From Prostheceraeus crozeri (Eukaryota > Platyhelminthes > Polycladida > Euryleptidae): a DNA stretch of 64,000 bases. The position numbers and the translations under genes were made by a program. Below, piece by piece: positions 1 through 11,930 of this stretch. The notes under the pieces were generated by a model. That model saw only the letters and a program-made list of their open reading frames with translations. It was not told the DNA's origin and searched no databases. Position 1 is the first letter of the stretch. The number at the start of each line of letters is the position of its first letter. The stretch spans positions 161,501-225,500 of the forward strand of contig CAJQUW010012468.1 in NCBI GenBank assembly GCA_907163375.1. The letters run 5' to 3'.

Positions 1-53
1 GCTCTCTGGGTCTCTGATGTTGAACCCATGTGATGCCACGTACGGATTTACTA

Positions 54-168
<115 letters not shown>

Positions 169-201
169 GTATGAAATGTACAGTGATAAAGAGAAAGAAA
201 G

Positions 202-980
202 TTAAACACAAAGATCAGTTTCACGAAGCCACGTGCGTAAGTCACGATCGACGGTCTTCAGGTCACCACACATTCCAATTACAGGACACATCAGGACGTG
301 TTCACTAGTTTGAACGTCTCCGCATCTGCAGGAATCACTTGAGGACAGACCGATCTTATGCATGAATGCAGCGAAGATGCCGTGTCCAGATCGGAGGCGA
401 TTCAGGAGGACCCAATGTCCTCTGGGGAGATCGGAGCCGGGAGGATGGTAAGCCGGTTCGGATATGAAGCGCCGAAGTCCGTGACTCGCCTGCGTCCATT
501 TTCGTCTCCATTCATCTGCAGCCCATGAGTTGGAATAGGCTGTTGATAGTGGGATAAGGCCGTTGTGTCGTCTGGATAGAGGGTTGCGTGACTTAAGTCT
601 TCTTGATGGTCGGTCGTTGGCGAAGAGCTTCTTATGCAGCAGGTGGTCACTGTCCGAAGCTCTTTGCTGAAGTCGTATCGCGAGTCTTTCGCGGCGGATG
701 TCAGGAGGTTCAATGCCACTCAGAATGGGCAGGATGTCAATTGGTGTACTGCGTATACAACCAGAGATTAGTCGCATAGTGTCATTTAGAGCGCTGTCTA
801 TCTTCTTGGAGTGGGTACTCTGCATCCAGATTGGCGAGCAATACTCCGCGCTGGAGTAGCAGAGAGCAAGGGCGGAGGTTCGAAGCACAGAGAACTCGGC
901 GCCCCAACGGCAACTAGCGAGGGTGCGTAGTATTGAATTACGGGCGTTGATCTTGGCTGCGACTTGTCTAAGGTGTTGCC
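202..980 (-). pseudogene. LINE ORF2 C-terminal fragment (RT thumb and cysteine-rich tail)
   Basis: About 260 codons remain open from the truncation point at 980 to the stop at 202-204. The visible part lies downstream of the catalytic RT fingers/palm, which are missing. The order is: a helical segment with SSAEYCSPIW, a basic middle region, then WVLLNRLRSGHG and a terminal Cys/His cluster (CRCG, H, CP) resembling the C-terminal zinc-like motif of many LINE ORF2 proteins. It cannot encode an active polymerase. The same protein family is represented by the older RT fragment at 6.37-6.74 kb, which covers an earlier part of the ORF. Assignment rests on motif recognition, not a database search. 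Confidence 0.85.
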
Positions 981-1550
981 CGTACGGATTTACTATCTCA
1001 TGAAACTTTGACCTTATAGACTACCTCAACACGTTTCAATTGAATGAGATTTAGTGAATTATCCACCTATGTCAATACGGTAATTTTTAAAGAGAGTCCT
1101 CTAATGCAATCCTTTGCAGAATGACAGAAAGCATGCATTTGAGTTGATTGGGGATCCACTTCAGCATTTGTGGCACAGCACGATGGACCTACTGAATAAC
1201 ACCCAGATGACTCTCTTAAATTCCCAGCATCATGACTTTCTCAGGATGCTTCACTTACTGCTACATTGGACGTGCATGATCTTGATCTTGAGCTTACCAA
1301 ACTATTCGATGCCGAGATGAGCTGTGTTCAAACAAGGATTCGTTTGAGATAGAAAAATATTGATAAGGAAAAGATCTTAAAAAAGACGAAAAAACTGCTA
1401 GTTTGCTCTCATTGATGCGTTTGGCTTTCTAGAAGAATCATGTTCACGGGTCGTCATTGAAGCCGAAAACATGCTTACATCAGTAGGCGGGCGAAATGTC
1501 ATTGAGAGTGAACAGAACACTTGCATGGATACAGATATCGACTACTACCT

Positions 1551-1744
1551 TTTCAAATTAAAGCGAGGAAGTCCACAAAACATATGAGGTTTCTTCTCTC
1601 TCGTTTATTACAAGGCCTTTCAACCATTATCAACGGTCATCGTCAGGCAAGTGTTTAGTACAAACTGGCCAACGACCAGACTGCAATAAACGAGAGAGAA
1701 GAAATCTTATCTGTTTTGTGGACTTTCCTCGCTTTAATTTGAAA
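1551..1744. mobile_element. Palindromic miniature element (60-bp inverted arms)
   Basis: Left arm 1551-1610 begins TTTCAAATTAAAGCGAGGAA; right arm 1685-1744 is its near-complete reverse complement with a few substitutions and a 1-nt indel. The 74-bp centre carries AAGGCC and a GACC/GGTT stem. No coding capacity. A clear target duplication was not found, so superfamily is open. Confidence 0.75.
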
Positions 1745-4100
1745 CATGCCTAGTCCAGTATTCAATGAACTACCTTTTCAGCACAAATTTTACATGATTA
1801 ATGCTTCTTATTTAAATGAAAATGACAGTAGGCCTGCTGCATAAACATCTTGCGCTTTATTCGAATATTTTGAGCCTATTTATAGAGCAAGCGCTCACAA
1901 CTTCATTGCTATCTGTGAGAAATTCAAATTTGGAAGGTTTATAAACTTATAAAAGACAGTAAAACTGCCAACAATTTCAGAAAACCTCAAATCCACGACT
2001 CTTGTTAAGAAGAAGGTCATGATGTTCTTCTACACGCACCTATGATATCTCATTTGCTGAGGACATCCAAAAATGGTCGATTTTATTGAGAATGTGATCT
2101 GTAAGAACTCTATTAAAGTTTGAGAACAAGAGTTCACCGAAATAAACGATTATTATCAGAAATCTAGATGAATATCTACTTGTATTGTGAAATGAATGGA
2201 AATTCAGGGGTGTTAGCAATAATATGAGACTGTACATCTATGCGCAATATAGCATGGATTTCTAGATGATAAAAGTGTGCATTGCAATGGCATTGTTGAA
2301 CAGTTCGCCATTGCAATGTACACATTCAACATTGTTTCAGTGCTTTTTCTATGGCAGAATAGAAATGAAAAGGGTGCAAGAACATAGCGGAACTTATAAC
2401 GATGAAGGTAACAACAATGAACATATATTACCCTGCAAATGACAGCATTAATCGTCGGCGCTTAGCGCAAGACGACTTAGACAGATTATTTGTAAGATAA
2501 TTACTGAACCTAAAATCTATGCCATTAAAAATCCAAAATTTTGATCTGTGAGAGACTCAAATCTATGATAATTCTCTACATAGTTCATGCAGCTCAGAAC
2601 ATTTAAGTATGTCAAGCTTGAGATATCTACGAGTTCAAATTATGAACCATAGGAATCGCCTCATAATGTCATTAACACTGGGAATGCGAAGATAGACGGT
2701 GAAATGCTCCTATCTCAATGATATTACATGGCAAATTAGTAGGCCTTAATCATGGCAATTAAGGCCGTCTAATTTGGAATTGGAGATATATAAACGACTT
2801 TCATAGAACACTGACCGGTGAACTATCGGCTGACAAACCTACTTACTCAGTAACAATAGTCATTTAACATTTTAGCAATGTTAATACTCGTATATACTCA
2901 TTGAAATCGACGCTTCGCGTCTCGTGTTTCAAATAACATAGACAGTTTGCTCAATTATGATGGATGCGTTGTTAGCTATGCGGTAATGTACTTTTCATGG
3001 ATATCTTGGTTATCAGTAAATCATCTTCACTGTATATGATCCGCTGGACATGTTCACAGACTAAAGAGAACAGAAGGGGAAGCAGTTGCATCAAGTCTGT
3101 ATCCTTTCTAGCCAGTTTTACCAGTGTCTGTATGTTGCCATGTATCTGGACGCGAAGCGTCGGCTGTTTGTAAACAATTCATTCAATACGATTGGACATT
3201 AAACCCATCAATTGGAGGTGATCATCCTAAATTTATAGACTGATGTTTACGAGATAAATGCCCCTGAAATTCATTCATTATAATGAAAAATAAATTAACT
3301 TATCATGAGCTTGGGGTTCCTCTTGGAAATGACTCAATCGTTTGATGACCTCAAAACTATGTATTTGTGGCGACAACTATGATATTACTTTTTAGCCAGC
3401 GCTTATAAGCAGTTTTATTTGATATCGCAATTGACAACAGAATATTGTTGAAATATGGAATGGAAGGGAATGAATAGCTATGTCAAAACTATGAATCAGA
3501 GAACACTTACATAGCTATCCGCAGATATTTGGAAGACAACTACATCGATGAAGGTCCATTTCTAATGTTACTAGAATGCTGATACAAGGTTGATAGTTGA
3601 TTTGACATAGAAATTAATTGATCTTGGCTAAAAACGATGGCGGATTTGTCGCCACTAAAAATACATTAGAGTAATGGGGAGTTTCCACACTTAACACTTT
3701 GCTCAAACCGTTCACCTTTAACATCCGCAGGTACGGATGACATTACTTTCCATCATCCTCAGTTAACCTGGCAAAGCATATTTCGAGTTATATTTAAGCA
3801 TCAGTCATTAATCTGATTAAGAGAAGACCTCCAGTCTTTTGACATCAATGAAGGATGAAGTTATTCTATTTAGGAAGTAGGCTATTTGATGTCATTACGA
3901 TGATTAAAACTGCGGAAGTAGAGTTGACTTACCGAATTTATTTTGAGAATTTTGAAAATTGTTATTACGATTCTATTTTCCAGCTCCCTTCTGCTGAACG
4001 TCAGTGTGTTATCAGCTTAATGACAAATTTGATAATCTGTCGTTGTCTGCACAATTTTTAACTTGGCCGTGCTACGAGAGGGCGGATACGAGAGAATACC
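1745..4100. other. Non-coding stretch, nothing recognised
   Basis: AT-rich single-copy-looking sequence with only short chance reading frames. Two short GC stems (GACGCTTCGCGTC near 2910 and GACGCGAAGCGTCG near 3150) are the only conspicuous local structures. Confidence 0.5.
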
Positions 4101-4103
4101 TTA

Positions 4104-4192
4104 GGAGCCATTTATAAAGGACGTCCGCAGCGTGGGGGGAGAGGGGAATTAGGAAATGCGGACATTTGCGTGTCTGCATGCGGGAGGGGTCA
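4104..4192 (+). mobile_element. DNA-transposon terminus (ATAAAGGACGTCCGCA type)
   Basis: ATAAAGGACGTCCGCA at 4113-4128 is followed by a G-rich stretch and a second GCGGACATTTGCGTGTC motif. The same 16-bp core occurs inverted at 5748-5763. The pair may be the two ends of one old element or two solo ends; the sequence between contains other dispersed repeats, which favours independent fragments. Confidence 0.5.
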
Positions 4193-4555
4193 GAATTCAA
4201 GGTCATTATTGAAAGTCTCTTTGTCTGGCATGACTTCACCTTGTCGATAGCTTATGCGCTATGTCTTTCATGAATTCCTAAATTCCTGTGATTCTCTGAC
4301 TGCCCAAAACCTGCAAATTAATTGCGTTTTGAAAGAAATCTTCCCGATGGTGTCTTTGTAATAGACATGCGAACATCCATCGATGTGGCAATAGAAGTTC
4401 TGATACTTTCCTTTGATGATTTGAAGCAATATAATTCATTTTCTAAGGGTGAATGGGTAGAACACACCGTGTTTCAAGGATTCTGTTATTCTATTCCGAA
4501 TAGTTATTTACGCAATAAGTGCAAAATATCCATCCTTATTGTGCGTCATTGAACT
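4190..4555 (+). repeat. Dispersed composite repeat, copy 1 (5' part)
   Basis: Runs from the GAAAGTCTCTTTGTC region through TTAATTGCGTTTTGAAA and GTGGCAATAGAAGTTCTGAT to GAATAGTTATTTACGCAAT. The same order of blocks is present at 6.85-7.13 plus 7.53-7.62 kb, and the first block again at 46.07-46.17 kb. No coding role seen. Confidence 0.75.
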
Positions 4556-4580
4556 ATGGTACAATGTGGAAAAATGAAGG

Positions 4581-4886
4581 CAACAATGTATCTCGTAATG
4601 ATGATATCTCCATCTATGCATGTGAAGGACATCTTTGAGATCTCAATCAGCGTATATCTACATCTGTATTCATAGCATTGTTGCCCAGTTCATTTCAATG
4701 ACGCGCAATATTATTAACATAGCTGTTTTCGGGCAACAATGTATCCCGTAATGATGATATCTCTATCTATGCATGTGAAGGACATTTTTGAGATCTCAAT
4801 CAGCGTACATCTACATGTGTATTCATAGCATTGTTGCCCAGTTCATTTCAATGACGCGCAATATTATTAACATAGCTGTTTTCGGG
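4581..4886. repeat. Two-copy tandem duplication, 153-bp unit
   Basis: Units 4581-4733 and 4734-4886 both begin CAACAATGTAT and differ at only a few positions; the first bases of a third unit start at 4887. The high identity marks a recent local duplication. Confidence 0.9.
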
Positions 4887-4939
4887 CAACAATGTAGGAC
4901 ATTTTCAGGCGCTTACAATAATGTCCTACATTGTTGCCC
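4884..4939. repeat. 20-bp perfect hairpin
   Basis: GGGCAACAATGTAGGACATT at 4884-4903 is exactly inverted at 4920-4939 with a 16-nt loop. It abuts the end of the second 153-bp unit and shares its GCAACAATGTA boundary word. Confidence 0.9.
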
Positions 4940-4969
4940 TCAAAAATCCATGTTAATGTTATATTGATC

Positions 4970-5125
4970 GAGAATGTCATTAAGATGGATATCTTTGCAC
5001 GAGTTATGTAAGTAACTTCACATTTCACAGGATCGTCAGAATCTATGACCATCCAAATCCACCTCTATTTGTTATGGCATTGCAGATATCAGCGGTATTT
5101 CTTGAGATTTCTATGTGGAAACTAC
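4970..5125 (+). repeat. Dispersed composite repeat, copy 1 (3' part)
   Basis: The blocks GGATATCT, ATCGTCAGAATCTATG, CCTCTATTTGTTATGGCATT and GAGATTTCTATGTGGAA recur in the same order at 7.64-7.79 kb and, inverted, at 33.3-33.6 kb. Here the part is separated from the 5' part by the 153-bp duplication and the hairpin. Confidence 0.7.
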
Positions 5126-5659
5126 CGTATGACGGAAAATGTGGATGCGACCGCAAACTGAATCACTCGCACTGTGGGAGGACAAGCAGCGAATATTGCT
5201 GAGTTAGTAGCTACGATCCGCAGGCAAACATACATTGTTGAAATGAAACAGGTGTGTCAATGAGATGGACAGGAAGTTGTCAATTATCCTACATTTTATC
5301 TATTTCTGGCGGTCATTCATTCTCCCTACTTAGACAATGATCAATCAGATTAGTTACTTCATGAATATTTGTCAAAAGTATTAATTGCATATATCAAATC
5401 AATTACAGATGAGTGACAATTTTCACGTATAAAAATTAGCAGATAATAATGACAAGTCATAGAATTTGAGAGTTATAGTTGACCATAATTGTTGCATAGG
5501 CTCACTCATAATTCAAGATGTTACACCTTCACGAAGGCGTGTATTTAGGCTACTGATAGGTCTATTGTAGACTTGAGTGAACATGCATTACATAAAAACA
5601 TGAATTCGTTTAAATATTTATCCGCGTATGCTTTCATTGCACAAATATTGCAACCTAAA

Positions 5660-5775
5660 TACGAATGGAAAGTTCTGACGGAGGGGGGGGGGGTTAGGAG
5701 ACATGCGGACAAGGACAAAGAGGGGCAGTCGAAAAATACTATTATTTTGCGGACGTCCTTTATGGTAGGCCCCCT
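5660..5775 (-). mobile_element. DNA-transposon terminus, inverted partner of the 4.1 kb end
   Basis: TGCGGACGTCCTTTAT at 5748-5763 is the exact reverse complement of the 4113-4128 motif. It is preceded by a C-rich (minus-sense) region, including a ten-G run near 5683-5692, mirroring the G-rich stretch at 4.13 kb. Confidence 0.5.
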
Positions 5776-6369
5776 TATCATCTTGTCACTGATACATCAA
5801 AGTAATTCTCCCGGTGAAACAGTGATCAGCTTCAGGGAAATATGTCATCAACACGACCTGAGGTGTTCCAGCAAAAATGCTGTCATGAATGCCACGGCGT
5901 GAGTTGCGAACGACTTTGCTCTAGCACCACAAAACATCACGAAATGCTTTTCAACAAAATATACTGTACATCATGAGTAATTTAACGGAAACCCTGTCCA
6001 TGTCTAGTACTGTGACAATAATCTTGTACTCGCTAACGTCTTCGCTCCCCGTCAGACGTCGAACATTACGTCGCTTCTACAGATGCTATCTCGGTAGAGC
6101 TATTCCTATAGTAATTCGGTGCACATTGCACATCCAAACTCAAGACAGGGTAGCGGCCATGTTTGAAGCATTCCCGCATTATTCAAAGGTGATTTCATCA
6201 GATTCCCTGACTATTTTCTATATTGAACAGAATTACTATTCTAATTATACATCAATGTGCAATAATATTACTGCTGAAATACAAACATTGCAGTAGTATA
6301 GGCGGAAAAACTATGGATCTGGCCACATGAACACTTATCGGATGCACACATGGTGGCTGCGAAACTTCC

Positions 6370-6740
6370 CCCTCCGATGCGCAACTGGTTGAGCTGTATC
6401 CAAGCCTGTCGTGGGAAGTGCTAATGACTAAGAGCACGGCCCTAGTAACCATTCTGTAATGAAAACTATTCTCTATACTTTGGGTCAGCAAGGCAACTTG
6501 GTCAACGGGAGATCGGCCGTGTCTAAACCCGGCTGTTCTGTAGGGGATCAACAGTCGGTGTCATCCTGTTTAGCAGCATTCGTTCTGATAATTTAAAGTT
6601 TGCACAAAGCAGCGAGATGGGACGATAACTGGTTGGGGTATCGGCCGGCTTTTCAGGCTTGAGTTAGCTGACAACGGTAGTTCGCCACTACATCTTCCAG
6701 GTTGAATGATAGCACATGTTGAAGAAGAACCGTAACCAAT
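6370..6740 (-). pseudogene. LINE reverse-transcriptase fragment (RT N-terminal/fingers)
   Basis: Minus-strand translation gives TPTSYRPISLLCANFKL, then RMLLNRMTPTVDP and, in a different frame, AGFRHGRSPVDQVALLTQSIENSF. These are the conserved RT blocks around 'SYRPISLL' and 'QAGFR.GRS..DQV..L' of jockey/RTE-like LINEs. The block order is right, but reading requires at least two frame changes and contains stops, so the copy is dead and older than the one at 60-980, with which it probably shares a family. The catalytic YxDD region is not visible. No tail or target duplication was found. Confidence 0.85.
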
Positions 6741-6759
6741 CTAAGCCAGCTAACACCTT

Positions 6760-7130
6760 TGATTAATAATGATTTCAATAATGACATTGAATTTCATTAG
6801 TGACATTACAACTTAAAATAAAGAAATGTGGAATTCAATAGGTAATGTACAGCATCTGTCCACTTCAAGGTCAGGATTGAAAGTCTCTATGTATGTGATG
6901 ATTTCACTTTGTCGCTGACTTCTGCGCTATGTCTCTCATGTATTGCAAAGTTCTTACATAATTCTCTGACTGTCCTTATTGAAACCCAAAATCTGCAATT
7001 TAATTGCGTTTTGAAACAAATCTTCACAATGAAGTCTTTGTTATAGACGTGCGAACAGTTATCGATGTGGCAATAGAAGTTCTGATACTTTGTTTTGTTG
7101 ATTTGAAGCAATCTAATTCATTTCTGGCGG
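6760..7130 (+). repeat. Dispersed composite repeat, copy 2 (5' part)
   Basis: Matches 4.19-4.44 kb and 45.57-46.17 kb block by block (TTTCAATAATGACATTG, GTCGCTGACTTCTGCGCTATG, TTAATTGCGTTTTGAAA). It is interrupted near 7130 by a LINE tail and resumes after 7526. Confidence 0.75.
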
Positions 7131-7134
7131 TTCT

Positions 7135-7526
7135 AGGTTTTCTAGGGTTGGAGGCCGCAAGCAACCTCCAAATTTCAAGCCTCGAAGTGGGAAAGTTAGC
7201 TTCACGAGCAGAGGACGAAAAAAAGGAGAAAGTATGAAAGTCTGCAGCATTCGTACGTGTTCTGTCCAATTGCAGCAGAAACACTTGGTGCCTGGGGACT
7301 GGATGCGCTGTCGATGATAAGGAAATAGGCAAAAGGATTGCGGACGTCACGGGTGAAGCTCGGGCAACAACGTCTTGCAATACAGAGAGGCAATGCGACG
7401 AGTAGTTTGTCTTGTTTCCCAGTGTGCAGAGACCTGAATTCGCTTTTTAAATGTAAACTTTGTCTTCTTCTTTGTATCTGCCATGAGCTGTCGTATGAAA
7501 TAAAAGTTTTATATTCAAAAAAAAAA
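7135..7526 (+). mobile_element. Poly(A)-tailed 5'-truncated LINE inserted in the composite repeat
   Basis: The insert carries the C-terminal residues of a LINE ORF2: FCPIAAETLGAWGLDAL, then in the next frame GKRIADVTGEA, then LAIQRGNATSS. This block order is known from the ends of many invertebrate LINE polyproteins. It is followed by a short 3'UTR, AATAAA at 7499-7504 and ten A residues at 7517-7526. TTTCTAGG follows the poly(A) (7527-7534) and also occurs at 7139-7146, a likely 8-bp target duplication, although about 15 bp just upstream are not explained by the uninterrupted copy at 4.43 kb. At least one frameshift and a stop show it is inactive. Confidence 0.75.
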
Positions 7527-7534
7527 TTTCTAGG

Positions 7535-7845
7535 AGTGAATGGGTGCAAAACACTGTGTTTCAAGGATTATGCTATTCTATTCCGACCAATAGTTATTTA
7601 CGCAATAATTGTAAAGTATCCATCCTTATTGATTGAGAATAATGCAATGAAGATGGATATCTATACACGAGTTGGTTCAGTAACTTTGTATTTCACAGAA
7701 TCGTCAGAATCTATGGCCATCCAAATCCACCTCTATTTGTTATGGCATTGCAGATATCAGCGGTATTTCTTGAGATTTCTATGTGGAATTTACCGCATTA
7801 GAGGATGAAAAACTTTCTATGTGCTAATGTATTTCAATGAAGGAG
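7535..7845 (+). repeat. Dispersed composite repeat, copy 2 (3' part)
   Basis: Continues copy 2 beyond the LINE insertion: GTGAATGGGTG, CAATAGTTATTTACGCAATA, then a small palindrome (ATCCATCCTTATTG against CAATGAAGATGGAT), then the TTTGTTATGGCATTGC block. Homologous to 33.3-33.6 kb on the other strand. Confidence 0.7.
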
Positions 7846-8649
7846 TGCAATAAAGACTGCTTGCCGCACTCCTTGAAAAACATGAGCTTTATTATGGAAG
7901 CAATAATCATGGATACTAGTACTTTAATCGAATTTATCATACTCAGCACACAAACGCAAATTCTATAAGAATTAATGTGAATTCATTAAAATGAGTGTCA
8001 TATGTCTGTTTTTCTTGACGATGCTTCACCAGAGCAAATACATCAAAAGCATTTAGCCGCTAACAGGTGCTACTTCTCCTGTAGAGTCTTCACACATCTC
8101 CTGTGTCCTCTCATTCACTCATTGAAGCAGAAAATGCGTTTAATTTCTGGTCAGAATCATATCACCACTGTTCGGTGTAGAAACTGTTTTTCAATCTGCA
8201 AGTGCCTGTACTATTGTGTCCGATAATTTAATGAAAAGAGGAGCGAAAATAGCAAAGAAATTCTCCATCGTCCTATAGTCAGAGAGCTGATGACGCTTTC
8301 TTCACAAATTCGCGCACGAGTTCCTTATTGTTTCTAATTTGTAGATTCTCACCCCACATCAGCAACATTCCTCGTAGCCGGTAACTTGCCCGGATTGTTG
8401 TTTAAGATAATGACAACGTCATGACAACTGATGAACAAGCAGACTGACCTGATCACAAAATGATATTCAGGCACAACACGGTTTCAGAAATTTGATCCTA
8501 CTCAAGATCTAGCAACATTTACCATCTACCAGTATCAGGATCTGACCAAGAAGTTGAAATTGCCATCAACAAAAGGCATACCAACCACTACTAACTTACG
8601 GAAAGCGAAAAATCGCGTTTCTATGGATAGTGTTAGCTGAAATGCTGAA

Positions 8650-9260
8650 CAATAAGAATTTTGGTCACAATCAGCGTTGATCTGACGAGATGAAACCACA
8701 GCATTAGATTGTTTAAGCGGTATCACTTTGCTAGAAATGCAAACTGATTCAAACAGATGGCACATGCAGGAACTTAATAAGTAGGCAAAAAGACATTTTC
8801 ACTACCTTACAACGATGGGAAAAATAGTCGTGCGTCGCTTGCGGATTGCTGCAAATTCTTTCAAAATGCTTCGATCGCCACGATTCCTTCAGATTCGAAG
8901 ACTTCAGATAATCGAGCACAAGTTTCTAAATAATAATGTTGATCCTTCCGATCATTATTAAAAAAGTTAGCAGGGATACGAAAAAACGTTTACTAACTTC
9001 TCCGTAGAACTTGACATCGTCTGTGTCTCTTTGCTGTGTGATTCTGTTGAAAACAGTCACTGAAGCTTCGCATTATTTGGCGTGTTTAATGGTAAACTGA
9101 CTGCTCATTGTTCGATTGCTATGGTATTATTATGGCAGCAGACTGTGTCATTTCATTAACATGTTCCAATGCTTCCTTTTTAGTCAAACAGAAGAAAAGA
9201 CGACTGTCGAATTCTGTGAATGAAACAGCTCGCTAGAAACTAAAATAATCAGCAGGAATG
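8650..9260 (+). repeat. Dispersed non-coding repeat, copy 1
   Basis: Shares ordered blocks (GGCAAAAAG, GTCGTGCGTCGCTTGCGGATT, CTTCAGATTCGAAG, CCGATCATTAT) with 25.04-25.56 kb and, in part, with 51.34-51.57 kb. No coding frame is conserved between copies. Confidence 0.65.
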
Positions 9261-10580
9261 ACGGAAATGCATCAAACAGTGATATGAATGCCTTCTACAG
9301 TTGTCCAAATACAATTGAAGCAACAGGTCGAAATGAAGAAACAGCAACAATCTATCTCAATTCACAATCCTCCGCTAAATTCGCTAAATTCACATCTTCA
9401 TTAAATAAAACGCGATGCAGCTAAAAGAAATTCTATGAAAACAATTTTCTGACAGTCTGTTTGTTTATCTGTAACAATAACATCGGTTGTCATGACCTCA
9501 AATTAATTGGGCAAGCTTGCGGATACGAGGAATATCACATTTCTGCATACTATGGAAGATGACTGACCTAGAAGTGTGCAATTGAAGTCATAAAAAAAGA
9601 CTAATCTCATTTAGAGTTTTTAGGTGAATGTTGGATCATTACGTCATTGTATGTATGAAGTACATAAACAAATGGGATTCTGCGATGTTTGAGGCTCTGT
9701 AACTTGCAAGAAGACTGGAAGTACAACTTAAGAATTGTCACTTTGTTGATTTTGGTTGACAATCTACAAATTAAAAAAAGGAACTTGTGCGCGAATTTAC
9801 GAGAAAAAGTTCAGGAGCTTTCGGAAGTCATTTAGATCGGAAACTGTATACACACACAATAGTAGACACGCGAAGTTACTGCCGGACTAGCTTCTGAATT
9901 TTGAGACTTAATTAACTTCAGTTCTTCTTTAGATACAGCAACATTGCGAAGATCAGTGCTTCACCGGGCAGCAGAAATGACCATCAACAAAGCCCACTAT
10001 CGTAAATAAAGCGGAAAGTCGGCTTTGCACTCCTGTCCTGTGTAAACATTCCTCATCTGTAACTACTTGTACTATTGTGTCTCAATTCAGCTGAATGCCT
10101 TCACACAAGGTTCATACAACGACAGAATGTAACATAATTCTCAATCATTCTTCAAATTACATGTACTTACAGACATGGAAAAAATCCGTCACAAGTACAA
10201 CGTCTGTATCAGCTTGTTTTTGTTGATGCGTAGATTCTCTCATTTCTCTGACCGTTTTCCTGCGGAATTGTAGTCTAAATAACTCGGGAATTCTCTTGTA
10301 TTGATCCTAGGTGAAATACGGAATCTTAAATGAAGTTATCTCCTCGAAAACTTTGCATAATTGTGAAAAAAACATTTTACATCATTTTTGCACTGCTTGT
10401 ACATTCATCGCATTAAATACACATGCTCTAAACTGTGATGATGGTCAGCGCAGAGTAAGGAACAGGTCTCCGGTACGAATTTCAACGTACATTCTTCTAA
10501 TCCTATGCAATAACGTGACTGAGTAGCAAAGATCTAAAAAAAACAACTTTTTATTGTCAGAAGACAAAACCTTCGACACA
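9261..10580. other. Non-coding stretch, nothing recognised
   Basis: AT-rich sequence without convincing reading frame, RNA gene or repeat structure up to the start of the 31-bp satellite. Confidence 0.5.
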
Positions 10581-10581
10581 G

Positions 10582-11930
10582 ATTCCTGGCTTCGGCCCTG
10601 CTCACGATGAAGAGCCCTGGCTTCGACCCTGCTCACGGTGAAGAGCCCTGGCTTCGACCCTGCTCATAGTGAAGAGCCCTGGCTTCGACCCTGCTCACGA
10701 TGAAGAGCCCTGGCTTCGACCCTGCTCATAGTGAAGAGCCCTGGCTTCGACCCTGCTCATGGTGAAGAGCCCTGGCTTCGACCCTGCTCACGATGAAGAG
10801 CCCTGGCTTCGACCCTGCTCATGGTGAAGAGCCCTGGCTTCGACCCTGCTCATGGTGAAGAGCCCTGGCTTCGTACCTGCTCATGGTGAAGAGCCCTGGC
10901 TTCGACCCTGCTCACGATGAAGAGCCCTGGCTTCGACCCTGCTCACGATGAAGAGCCCATGCTTCGACCCTGCTCATGGTGAAGAGCCCTGGCTTCGACC
11001 CTGCTCATGGTGAAGAGCCCTGGCTTCGACCCTGCTCACGATGAAGAGCCCTGGCTTCGACCCTGCTCACGATGAAGAGCCCTGGCTTCGACCCTGCTCA
11101 CGATGAAGAGCCTGGCTTCGACCCTGCTCACGATGAAGAGCCCTGGCTTCGACCCTGCTCACGGTGAAGAGCCCTGGCTTCGACCTGCTCATGGTGAAGA
11201 GCCCTGGCTTCGACCCTGCTCACGATGAAGAGCCCTGGCTTCGACCCTGCTCATGGTGAAGAGCCCTGGCTTCGACCCTGCTCACGATGAAGAGCCCTGG
11301 CTTCGACCCTGCTCACGATGAAGAGCCCTGGCTTCGACCCTGCTCATGGTGAAGAGCCCTGGCTTCGACCCTGCTCACGATGAAGAGCCCTGGCTTCGAC
11401 CCTGCTCATGGTGAAGAGCCCTGGCTTCGACCCTGCTCACGATGAAGAGCCCTGGCTTCGACCCTGCTCACGATGAAGAGCCCTGGCTTCGACCCTGCTC
11501 ATGATGAAGAGCCCTGGCTTCGACCCTGCTCACGATGAAGAGCCCTGGCTTCGACCCTGCTCACGGTGAAGAGCCCTGGCTTCGACCCTGCTCACGATGA
11601 AGAGCCCTGGCTTCGACCCTGCTCATGGTGAAGAGCCCTGGCTTCGACCCTGCTCACGATGAAGAGCCCTGGCTTCGACCCTGCTCACGATGAAGAGCCC
11701 TGGCTTCGACCCTGCTCACGGTGAAGAGCCCTGGCTTCGACCCTGCTCACGATGAAGAGCCCTGGCTTCGACCCTGCTCACGGTGAAGAGCCCTGGCTTC
11801 GACCCTGCTCACGATGAAGAGCCCTGGCTTCGACCCTGCTCACGATGAAGAGCCCTGGCTTCGACCCTGCTCACGGTGAAGAGCCCTGGCTTTGACCCTG
11901 CTCACGGTGAAGAGCCCTGGCTTCGACCTC
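10582..11930. repeat. 31-bp satellite array, about 43 copies
   Basis: The unit begins CCTGGCTTCGACCCTGCTCA and ends GAAGAGC. Most units are identical apart from a diagnostic triplet of variants (CACGATG, CATGGTG, CACGGTG). Because 31 is not a multiple of three, no reading frame runs through it. It is GC-richer than its surroundings, with abrupt edges. Confidence 0.97.

Noticed and set aside
1611-1684. Second hammerhead on the minus strand (CTGACGA ... GGTT GAAA)
   Set aside because: The core words and a weak stem II are there, but stem I and stem III partners and the cleavage-site triplet cannot be found.
7135-7526. Processed pseudogene of a host mRNA
   Set aside because: AATAAA and poly(A) fit, but the peptide blocks (AAETLGAWG, GKRIADVTGE, AIQRGNA) are those of a LINE ORF2 end.
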